DNA from: Bos javanicus
Taxonomy: Eukaryota; Chordata; Mammalia; Artiodactyla; Bovidae
Direction: 5' to 3'
Length of the DNA: 64,000 nt
Assembly (NCBI RefSeq): GCF_032452875.1
Contig: NC_083883.1
Coordinates: 56,046,698 to 56,110,697, forward strand
The position numbers and the translations under genes are program-made. A model generated the notes under the pieces. The model was not told where the DNA came from. It saw nothing but the letters and a program-made list of their open reading frames with translations, and made no database searches. Numbering within the stretch: position 1 is the stretch's first letter; each line of letters begins with the position of its first letter. Shown piece after piece: positions 35,806 to 44,540 of this stretch.

Positions 35806-36121
35806 TCCATACAACAGAGCATTATTTAGCAATAAAAAGAAATGAGCTATAAAGTCATGGCGAGACAGGGAAGAATCTTAAATGTACGTTGCTAAGTGAA
35901 AGACAATCTCACCCGTAGAACCATACAATACAAATCATGAACTGTAAAGTAAACTATGGACTTTAGTTAATAATTTGTCAATACTGGTTTATCAATTATA
36001 ACAAATGAACCAAACTAATGTAAGATGTTAACAGAAGTAACTGTGGGGAAAGGCATACATGGAAACATTACTTACAGTGCAGTTTTTCTATAAACCTAAA
36101 ACTGCTCTATAAGAAAATCTA
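35806..36121 (+). mobile_element. L1M-type 3' end nested in MER5
   Basis: ATCCATACAACAGAGCATTA, TTAATAATTTGTCAATACTG and AACCTAAAACTGCTCTATAA fit an old L1 terminus in plus orientation. Confidence 0.7.
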
Positions 36122-36165
36122 AATAATCACATGTAGCTAGTGCCTGGTAACAGCACAGGTTCATA

Positions 36166-36608
36166 TTAATGAAAGACTGATGTGGGAAGAGAATGAGAAT
36201 GGTATTTCATTCTTTACCACCAACTCCACCAGTACACAAGGTTTATTTTTATGTTGAATACTAACATTTGACAGCAGAAAATGTTCAAATATTCTAGATG
36301 AATATCTTTCTAAAGTGATTTTTATTAAAATTTAAGAAAGTAAAATTTATTGAATGCATACTATACTAAAGATATAAGTTAACTCACTTAAATTTCGAAA
36401 CAATCCTTTAAGATATTACCATTTCTGTTTTTAGAGACAAAAAATTATACAGTTATATGATAAAAGATGGGAACTAAGATACATCTGACTCCAAAGTCTA
36501 TGTTTTAATATACTCTGTATATAGTTTTATGATTCCCAAATCACACACATAAGGGAATGTTCCCAAAATGAATCTACCATGAAGAACAACAGGTTATACT
36601 GCAAAATA
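36166..36608. other. RC3H1 intron 1, nothing clear
   Basis: Mostly unrecognised. 36355-36450 has faint MIR antisense character (TGAATGCATACTATAC). Confidence 0.4.
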
Positions 36609-36632
36609 CAATAATTAATTAATTAATTAATG
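36609..36632. repeat. (AATT)n microsatellite
   Basis: About five tandem AATT units. Confidence 0.9.
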
Positions 36633-36707
36633 ATATACTCAGAAGTCTAAAGTGTCTTTGTATTTCATTGTCCCAAGCTAATGTGATAATGTAGGACTGG
36701 ATAAATA

Positions 36708-37485
36708 CAAGCTGGAATCAATACTGCTGGGAAAATATCAACAAATATGCAGATGATACCAGTCTAACGGCAAAGTGAAGAGGAACTAAAGAGCCTCTTG
36801 ATGAGGGTGAAAAAGGAGAGTGAAAAAGCTGGCTTAAAACTCAACATTAAAAAAAAAAAAGATCATGGCACAAAGTCCCATCACTTCATGTCAAATAGAA
36901 GGGGGACAAGTGGAAACAGTGGGCTCCAAAATTACTGCAGATGGTGACTGCAGCCATGAAATTAAGAGACGTTTGCTCCTTAGAAGGAAAGTTATGACCA
37001 ACCTAGACAGCATACTAAAACGCAAAGACATCACTTTGCTGATAAAGGTCCATACAATCAAAGCTATGGTTCTTCCAGTAGCCATGTATGGATGTGAGAG
37101 TTGGACCATCAAGAAGCTTGAGCGCTTAAGAACTGATGCCTTCAAATCAGGGTGCTGGAGAAGATTCTTGAGTGTCTTTTGGACTGCAGGAGATCAAACC
37201 AGTCAATCCTAAAGGAAATCAACCCTGAATATTCATTGGAAGGACTGATGCTGAAGCTCCAATGGGAACAGCTGACTCATTGGAAAAGACCTTGATGCTG
37301 GGAAAGACTGAAGGCAAAAGAAGAAGAGGGTGGCAGAGGATGAGATGGTTAGATAGCATCACTGATGCAATGGACATGAGTTTGAGCAAACTCCGGGAGA
37401 CAGTGAAGTACAGGGAAGCCTGGCATGCTGTAGTCCATGGGATTGCAAACAGTCGGACACAATTTAGAGACTGAACAACAACAAC
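36708..37485 (+). mobile_element. BovB LINE 3' half, 5'-truncated
   Basis: Starts at AAGCTGGAATCAATACTGC just before the RT active-site region, continues through ATCAACAAATATGCAGATGA, and ends with the AACAACAACAA tail. Several indels break the frame, including the loss of about 25 bases before GGGCTCCAAAAT. Confidence 0.9.
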
Positions 37486-38016
37486 GGTGATTTTTTATCT
37501 TACTACTCTTCCTGCTGTCCATCTTACCTAGAGTGCCTCTACTCCCACACCTAATTTGCATTTTTAATCTGCTGTGAAATTATATCAAACTTCTTAGAAT
37601 AACACACAGTGCAAGAGAGGTTCTAAGCCAGTTGCCTTCATATAGATGATTTAGTTCATTAATATTTAATGAAGGCTTTTTGGCTATTTCTTATTCTAAA
37701 TTGGGATCTGGCCAGATGATACACTGTTTTATAATGAAGCTAAGAATATAATGATCCTGTTTCATTCACAAATCTTACACTAAACCATATTTTCAAGCAT
37801 AATCTCTAAACATAACCTCATTTAAAGATGTTCTTTTATGATTAAATGTATTAATTTAGCACACTAGCTTTCTAATAAATGTTACTAATAATTCTAATAA
37901 TTAAATGTTCTAATAATTATGTTATCAACATAAACGAGGTATATGTAAACATAAATATTTACAAAGAGAGTTGAAATTTTCCTGAAAAAATTCACTAGTA
38001 AAAAAAAAAAAAAGAA
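37486..38016. other. RC3H1 intron 1, nothing recognised
   Basis: AT-rich sequence with no family named. Confidence 0.45.
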
Positions 38017-38160
38017 GGGGACTTTGCTGGTGGTCCAGTGGCTAAGACTCCATGCTCCCAAGGCAGGGGACCTAAGTTTGATCACTGGTCAGGGAGCCAT
38101 ATCCTACACCTGCAACTTCGACCAGGTGCAGCCAAATAAATAAATATTAAAAAAAAAAAG
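38017..38160 (+). mobile_element. CHR-type SINE
   Basis: GGGGACTTTGCTGGTGGTCC head, GGGGACCTAAGTTTGATCAC B-box region, and an A-rich tail. An A run precedes it. Confidence 0.85.
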
Positions 38161-38637
38161 AGAGAATAAGAGAAAGCAGGAATTTTACGGCATTGAATTC
38201 TAAATATATCTATATAATTTTTTAAATCACTTTTAAAGTTGCTCTTAAAACACTTAATAATTAAATTTTCCCTAAAAGAGATGAAATTAGCATCAAAATT
38301 TAAATTTTTCTTCCCTGCTTAGAGCTTTTGTATCTGTAAAGTATTATAAATCTTTAACAGATAATATAAAATCTGTATTTCACTTCTCATCGTAAACATT
38401 AAAATTCAAATTTATTAGGGGAAGTACCTAATTTTGAATTTTGGAAAAGAATAAAAGAGTATTTTCAAAGCCCAAAATTGAAGCTTTAAATTCAGCAGTA
38501 ATTCTAAATTTACAGAAGTCCAACTTTATTATACTTTATTCCAGAAAGAAAAAAAAGTCTGTTTATTTTCTCCCTCAATCAACCAACAAACATTTACAAA
38601 CCAATTGCTTCTGTTTAACATGCTTTTGGAGGGAATT
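38161..38637. other. RC3H1 intron 1, nothing recognised
   Basis: No family is supported in this stretch. Confidence 0.45.
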
Positions 38638-38649
38638 AGGTATAGAGTT

Positions 38650-38924
38650 GGAGAAGGCAATGGCACCCCACTCCAGTACTCTTGCCTGGAAAATCCCATG
38701 GACGGAGGAGCCTGATAGGCTGCAGTCCATGGGGTTGCTAGGAGTCGGACACGACTGAGCAACTTCACATTGACTTTTCACTTTCATGCATTGGAGGAGG
38801 AAATGACAACCCACTCCAGTGTTCTTGCCTGGAGAATCCCAGGGACAGGGGAGCCTGGTGGGCTGCCGTCTATGGGGTCGCACAGAGTCGGACATGACTG
38901 AAGCAACTTAGCAGCAGCAGCAGC
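38650..38924 (+). mobile_element. Bov-A2 SINE, first of a tandem pair
   Basis: Complete two-monomer Bov-A2 with a (CAG)n tail. AGGTATAGAGT precedes it at 38638-38648 and follows it at 38925-38935. Confidence 0.95.
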
Positions 38925-38937
38925 AGGTATAGAGTCC

Positions 38938-39215
38938 GGAGAAGGCAATGGCACCCCACTCCAGTACTCTTGCCTGGAAAATCCCATGGACGGAGGAGCC
39001 TGGTAGGCTGCAGTCCATGGGGTCGCCAAGAGCCGGGCACGACTGAGTGACTTCACTTTCACTTTTCACTGTCATGCATTGGAGAAGGCAATGGCACCCC
39101 ACTCCAGTGTTCTTGCCTGGAGAATCCCAGGGACGGGGGAGCCTAGTGGGCTGCCGTCTATGGGGTCACACAGAGTCGGACACGACTGAAGCAACTTAGC
39201 AGCAGCAGCAGCAGC
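38938..39215 (+). mobile_element. Bov-A2 SINE, second of a tandem pair
   Basis: Second complete Bov-A2 in the same direction. It is flanked by AGGTATAGAGT at 38925-38935 and 39216-39226. The two copies differ at roughly fifteen places by eye. Confidence 0.95.
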
Positions 39216-39744
39216 AGGTATAGAGTCAAGACCAAGGTTTTGAAGATTTAGTCAACAAGCAAATCCAAACAGCCTCAAATGTTAGCTGAATAAAAGTCAT
39301 AAAGTTAGACTCATAAAGATAAAAGACCTTCAATCTAACCAGCATTTTCTACTGTAACTTCAAATAAGTTCTTGTTTATTAATATTCCAAGTTTATTTTA
39401 TATATTAAGAAAAAACAAAAGGCAAACAAGTTGCAGACAACAGACTAAGTATTCATTGCTCACAATTGTAGAGAACATTAAAATTTAGTTAATTCTCACA
39501 ACCCTAATGAATCTGAGAGTTTAAGTACAACTTCTCTGGAGTGATCAAAACAAAAACGTCAAAATGCTGTGACTTCCAACTTTTCTCCCATAAAGAATCC
39601 CTGGCAGCATGCCTACTGTACTTAGAGAAGAACACAAAGAATGAGGTGGTTTTTGATTCCTAACAATCATATCACAAAGTCTTTTCTTGCAATTTCAATT
39701 ATACACAGCACTCGTGCTCAATCTTGGCTCAAAGTGATTTTATG

Positions 39745-39970
39745 TTAAATTCACAGAGACAGAAAGTAGTATGGTGGGTTGCCAGGGACTGGGGGAGGGG
39801 GAATGGGGAGTAACTGCTCAATGGGTACAAAAGCTTCCTTTTGGGGTGATAAAATGTTTTGGAATTAGACAGAGGTGGTGGTTGTACAACATTGTGAATG
39901 TATTGGCACTGAACTGTTAAATATGGTTAATTTTATATTATGCGATTTAAACCTCCATTTAAAAAAATTT
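39745..39970 (+). mobile_element. L1M-type 3' end relic
   Basis: CAGAGACAGAAAGTAGTATG, GGTTGCCAGGGACTGGGGGA and AATTAGACAGAGGTGGTGGT are the typical old L1 3' UTR string, plus orientation. Confidence 0.8.
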
Positions 39971-42092
39971 ATGTTACAACATATAGACCATTTTAGAGTT
40001 CTTCAAAAACATTGTTACCACATTCAAATGCTGTTTAGATCTTGGAGATATTTAGAAAAAAAGCATTACAAGCTAAATTATCACCATATATATACAGTAA
40101 TAGGTGTGTATTGATATCAGTGCTAAAATGCCTGAGAAACATCGAAATATTGCTGACATACTTTGTAAATAATCTCAAAAAATATATAAATGAACCTTGC
40201 GATATTTAATCCTCTAGGACAGAACACAACTTTAGTCAGCTCAACTGGGCATGTTAAGGTGAACTCAAAATTACTAAAATTTTTCTCTCAAACCTCAATC
40301 AGACATACTGTAAACTGATGAGAAATGTCTAATATTACATAAAGAGTAAACAAGAATATAAGAAGTAAACAAGCACAAATCTGACCAACACTGGATATAA
40401 ATAAATATGCTAAAGCTAACTGTCTTGCGGATGTAACGCAACATCACTTCAGATTGAGTACACTTCACACATGAAAATGTATAAACTCAACATTAAGAAA
40501 CTTTGGAGTAAGAAAAATTCCTTTATATAAATGGTTGACAAAATTAATATTATGCTATACCCTCAGAGGCTAGTCCAAATACAGTCTAGACTTTAGGATT
40601 AAACAAAAGAAATGGTAATCTTAAAGTAGATCCTAATAGCAGGCTGATTTTGAAATATGTGACTGTCTTGATGCAGGTCAACCTGAGAATTTAAATCCAC
40701 TTGAATCCAACCCCAAAGAATACCTGAACTCCTGAGCACATACAGGGCCAAAGCTAAACCAGGTCAGCATACCCTGCCAAGGAACATCCTGCTCCGAAGT
40801 GTCCACCAAACAAGGATCATTTATCAGTTTATTCTTCACTTTACTGGATACCAACCACATCCAAGATATATGCAAGAAAAGACTCATCAGGCCCCACCAA
40901 ACTCCATTTCAAGCTCTAATATCTGGAGATAAAAAATGCTGCAGAATTCTAAATGGTCTATGGCTTTAAAAAATTATAAATGAAGAGCTTCAAATGTAAG
41001 CTGACCTGACCTTAACATCATTGAAAGTTACTAAAATCATTTAAAAATCTTCGTATTTATTTCAAAGGTACAATTTAGTTAACAAATTAAAGCCATGAAA
41101 CAATTACAACATTACCACAAATCTGTTCTATGTAAACAGTATGAGTTTCTATATGTATGGCATTCAGATGTAATAAAACCAAAATCGAGGGTTTTTTCTG
41201 TAATTTACATGAGTAAATACTTTCTCAAACTTGTAAGTGAATACTGGCAGGGTACAGATAATGAAAATAGAAAGGATATTAGCACAAAAGGCAAACTCAA
41301 TATTACAAAACATAGTTCATAGTTTAAAAAAAAGAAATTCGTCATAAAGGAGATGCAAATTTAACCTTGGGACATATGGCAGGAGTAGCAGTAGTAAAAC
41401 ATCTATTAATAAGTTGAGTCACAAGACTTGGGTTTGAGTAAGCTTTTTCATCTATTAATTAAGTGGTCTTTTTGCCAGTTATAGTAGCTTCTCCTTAGAC
41501 TGAGACTCTTACTATATAAAATGAGAATACCAGCAATACTACAGACGAATTAGGAGGAATAAATGCAAATATTTTTATTCATTTTATAAATATGCTTTGA
41601 AAAACTGTAATTTTAGATTTTTAATGTATTTAAAAAAGCCTTTCAAATTTCTTCAAATGAATTAAACATATAGTAACTTTTAATATTACCTCAAAAATAC
41701 AAAACTAATTCTTAAGCTGTGGTCCCAAAACTTCTTAGAGGAAATTCTTAAATTATCACTTGAGAAAATCTGAATTGACATAATTGGAATAAACATTAAT
41801 ATTGAGGACATGACAATTGAGGGGTCACATCTTAAAACAGCTTGACACAAACAAAAGCACAATTCTCCAAGAGCTTTTTCAATATCGAATAGAAATTGGG
41901 ACCTAGCCTCAATGCTTGTTGGGTCAGCATCTAATTTCAAACACAAAACCATCAACACTTAAAAATCTTTGTTTTCAGGAAGATGATGAGGCAAATTAGT
42001 CCTTAACACAAGATCTGTTTTCACAACAAAGCACACTGACCACTTAAAATTTACAAAATCATAAGTTACTACAATTGTTCTAATAGGTTTAG
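39971..42092. other. 5' side of RC3H1 intron 1, repeat-poor
   Basis: About 2.1 kb with no young transposon and no named repeat. It begins roughly 2 kb inside the gene from the promoter and could hold regulatory DNA, but I see no specific site I can defend. Confidence 0.45.
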
Positions 42093-42138
42093 AGTCACAG
42101 ATAAATTTAAGTATCAGTCACAGATAAATTTAAGTATC
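42093..42138. repeat. Perfect 23-bp tandem duplication
   Basis: The unit beginning AGTCACAGATAAATTTAAG and ending TATC occurs twice, at 42093-42115 and 42116-42138, without mismatch. Confidence 0.95.
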
Positions 42139-43369
42139 ATGATATAGAGATTACTTGCACTCTGTATCAATCTAACACAATTCAGCAAAAAAAAAAAAAA
42201 AAAAGACTGACTGATTAAATTATAACTTTGAACACTTTAAAAATGTCCCTTTTGAAATGTATTCCCAGAAAATTCATATCAGCAGGAGCCATGTGAAAGT
42301 TGTTCTCTCCCCACTACCTAAAAAGTCAAAACATCCGCAACGTTATTTATACTAGACATAAAATGAAAGTCATTCATATTCATCTATTATACTTCAATTC
42401 TAAACAATAAAATAGTCCAACCTCCACGTTTATTCAATTGCTAGTCTATTTACCGTGAGTTTTTGTGGAAGAACCAAGGACCAGTGCCTCTCATTAAAGT
42501 TCATATAACCTGAAAATGCTCTAAATTACAACAGACATGGACAATTCTAACTAGAAGTTCACCCTAAAACTGTGTAAAAGATATTAACTGGCATATTCTC
42601 TGCACAGCACAGGTTCTGTGAAGAACGCAAACCAGTTGGACCATGAGAGTGAATGTTAAATAGTGCAAAGCAGTCTTTCGGACGCATTCAAATATTTTTA
42701 ATGTAAATTTCTCCATACCGCCGTAGAAACTGAAATAGAAATAACTTGGATAATTTCCTCCTTGAGAAATTAAGTTTAGGAGAAATAGTAGTTAATTGTT
42801 TTTTTTTTAGTAGTTAATTGTTGACGTTTCAGAAATCACTACACAGGGCAACTATAATGCGTCTTGATAAGCCTAAACATTCAACAGAGAACAGTTGTTT
42901 CTACTTTTCGAAAATTGTTAAAAAAAAAAAAAAAAAGACAAGTTCTAGCCTGGCGATGAACCTCTTCTGTCTCCTGAAGAAATGCTTCATTCGGTCTATT
43001 TTATCTAGTTAATATTGCTTCTTATGAGGCACACTAATAATTTAAAACGGTTCCTTTGAAGAAAAGTTTTATTCAAACATTACAATTTGTCTCCGCGTTG
43101 CCAGTAAGCGGCTTTGTTTCCAGTTTCTGGGACTATTCTGGGATGTCAAGAGTTATATTATTTACCGTTCCAAAAGAGCCCTTGTTTCACTCTCACCCTG
43201 GACGCGAACACAATTGATGTTTACAGAGAACCGATGCCTAGAGATGTTTAAAGAGGAACAGTCTTTAGCTCTCTCTCTCTCTCTCCATCCTTTGTCGATA
43301 ATCACATTTTACCTGGTAGATTTCTTGCTGTTGTGCACTTTTTTTTTTAAACACCTGCAAACATAACCG
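42139..43369. other. Intron 1 next to the promoter, no named repeat
   Basis: Contains poly-A runs near 42187 and 42919, a 15-bp direct repeat TAGTAGTTAATTGTT around a T run (about 42786-42823), and a (CT)n run at 43269-43284. No exon is supported. Confidence 0.5.
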
Positions 43370-43994
43370 CCCTAGCGCCGCCGGGAAGAAAAAAAGACTA
43401 CCGGGCTCGCTCTGCAGTAGCTCCAGGCAAACAGACTTCGTAAAACCCACTTGGCCAAGGAAAGGGAGCGCTTAAGGGGTAGGGGAGAGGGAGCAGCCTT
43501 GAGGTGCAGGGAGGCAGAGGCGGCGCCTGTTTACAGACGCCTTCACCTCCTCCACTCCCGCAGCCTGAGGGTCCAAAAAGCATCCCCTGGGCGCTCTCTG
43601 CTCCCGCCGAGGTCCTCGGACTAACAGAGGGGCTGGGCAGCCTGGTGGCCCCCTCCCTATGGCCGAAGCCTCCCTCGCCCTCCCCACGTCCAGGGCGGCG
43701 TCTGTACCTCCCCACGGCCTACCCACCCCTGCAGGCCCTCCCGGCGGCATGCGGAGGCCTGAGGCCTAAAGGACGCCGGCCACTGACAAGCCCCTGGACC
43801 ACCGGCGAGGTCCGAGACCGGGCGGGCGGACGCCACGGCCGAGGAGCCGAGGGCGGCCGAGGACAGACCCTGCCCCGCCGCGGCCGCCTATTGTTCCCGA
43901 CGGAGGCCAGGCCGCGGCCGCCCGGCTCCCCACGCCGCCGCCGCCGCCGCCGCCTGCCGCTCGCTCACCGCGCTGGTCCGAGCAGTAGCTCCTC

Positions 43995-44168
43995 TCAGCT
44001 CCGAGTCCCCGCGGCCGTCGCCACCGCCGGGGCAGCCACCGCTGCCGCCGCTGCCACCGTCGACTCTGACTCTGTCCCAGGCCGCCGGGCCACGGCCGCC
44101 GCCGCCACCACCAGCGCCGCCTCCGGCCCCCCACCTGCTGCTGAGGCTGCTCCTGCAGCAGGGGCCAT
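43995..44168 (-). CDS. Upstream ORF in RC3H1 exon 1 (57 codons, hypothetical)
   Basis: On the minus strand an ATG at 44166-44168 sits in a near-optimal context (AACAAGATGG, A at -3 and G at +4). It opens a 57-codon frame starting MAPAAGAASAAGGG and ending AVATAAGTRS before a stop. The frame lies entirely within the inferred exon 1, ending about 25 bases before the splice donor. The product would be Ala/Gly-rich with no recognisable domain. If the transcription start lies upstream of 44168, scanning ribosomes would meet this ATG before the Roquin start. It could equally be a YY1-type promoter motif and not be transcribed. Confidence 0.3.
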   Translation of the reverse strand: MAPAAGAASAAGGGPEAALVVAAAAVARRPGTESESTVAAAAAVAAPAVATAAGTRS

Positions 44169-44172
44169 CTTG
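44163..44172 (-). promoter_or_regulatory. YY1-like motif CAAGATGGCC
   Basis: The minus strand reads CAAGATGGCC, close to the YY1 core AAGATGGCGGC often found just downstream of transcription starts in TATA-less promoters. It coincides with the upstream ATG. Confidence 0.4.
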
Positions 44173-44304
44173 TTGGTCTGCCTCCTCTTCCTCCTCCTCC
44201 TCCTCCTCTTCCTCCGCCCCGTCGCTAGTTGTCCTCGTCCCCTTCCTCTTCCTCGGGCTCCGGCCCGCCCCAGAGACTGGGGCGGAGACGAGGGCGAGGC
44301 TCCT

Positions 44305-44340
44305 CCTTCCGGGGGCGGGCCATGCGGAGGGGGCGGGGCG
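44305..44340 (-). promoter_or_regulatory. ETS and GC-box cluster
   Basis: CCGGAAGG on the minus strand (44305-44312) is a good ETS/GABP core. GGGGGCGGGC (44311-44320) and GGGCGGGGCG (44331-44340) are Sp1-type GC boxes. This is a typical housekeeping core promoter arrangement near the inferred start. Confidence 0.45.
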
Positions 44341-44358
44341 GGCGCGGGAGCAAAGCTC

Positions 44359-44365
44359 TGAGTCA
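44359..44365. promoter_or_regulatory. AP-1 (TRE) consensus TGAGTCA
   Basis: A perfect palindromic TGAGTCA lies just upstream of the GC boxes. A 7-base match alone is weak evidence; its position in the island makes it worth noting. Confidence 0.35.
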
Positions 44366-44540
44366 CCCGCCACCAACGCCGTGGAGGGAGGGCGGCGTCG
44401 CTCCCCGCCTGGACCCGGCGCGCACCCACGCCCTGAGCCGAAGAACTGGTCCCCCAGCGCCTCGGCGTCCCGCGGGCAAGTGGCCAGACGGCGAGGGTGA
44501 ATTCGAAAATTTCTGACATTTCCAACCGGTCCGGCGCTCA

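Larger units (their letters stand above)
35545..36165. mobile_element. MER5-type hAT relic, split twice
   Basis: TAGTAGCCACTAGCCACATG, then GAACCCTTGAAATGTGGCTG, and after a gap CACATGTAGCTAGTGCCTGG and AACAGCACAGG, are MER5A/B landmarks. The first gap is a BovB tail fragment and the second an L1 3' end. Confidence 0.7.
43969..44300 (-). other. RC3H1: RC3H1 exon 1, non-coding (inferred; 5' end approximate)
   Basis: The 3' border is the excellent donor GCGCG|GTGAGCGAG (donor bases 43963-43968 on the minus strand). The upstream limit is a guess set by the GC boxes and ETS motif near 44305-44340. No frame from here joins the RING exon, since the family protein starts in exon 2, so the exon is leader sequence. 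It includes a GGA-rich tract and a strong-context upstream ATG. Confidence 0.65.
43370..44540 (-). promoter_or_regulatory. RC3H1: RC3H1 promoter CpG island
   Basis: A sharp change from AT-rich DNA to GC-rich DNA full of CpG, the only such block in the window. Its position about 33 kb upstream of the start-codon exon, and a strong minus-strand splice donor inside it, make it the RC3H1 promoter and first exon. There is no TATA box in a fitting place, as usual for CpG-island promoters. It includes (CCG)6 at 43935-43952 and a (CTC)n/(TTC) tract at about 44181-44214. Confidence 0.85.

Noticed and set aside
38638..39226. Regularly spaced 11-bp words as a repeat-spacer array
   Set aside because: There are only three words, and the spacers are two full Bov-A2 SINEs. 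The arrangement is explained by target duplication.
43504..44361. A 285-codon plus-strand open frame in the CpG island
   Set aside because: It is rich in Pro, Ala and Arg, as expected from GC-rich DNA lacking stop codons. It has no domain, and overlaps equally long frames on the other strand. It is a composition artefact over the RC3H1 promoter.
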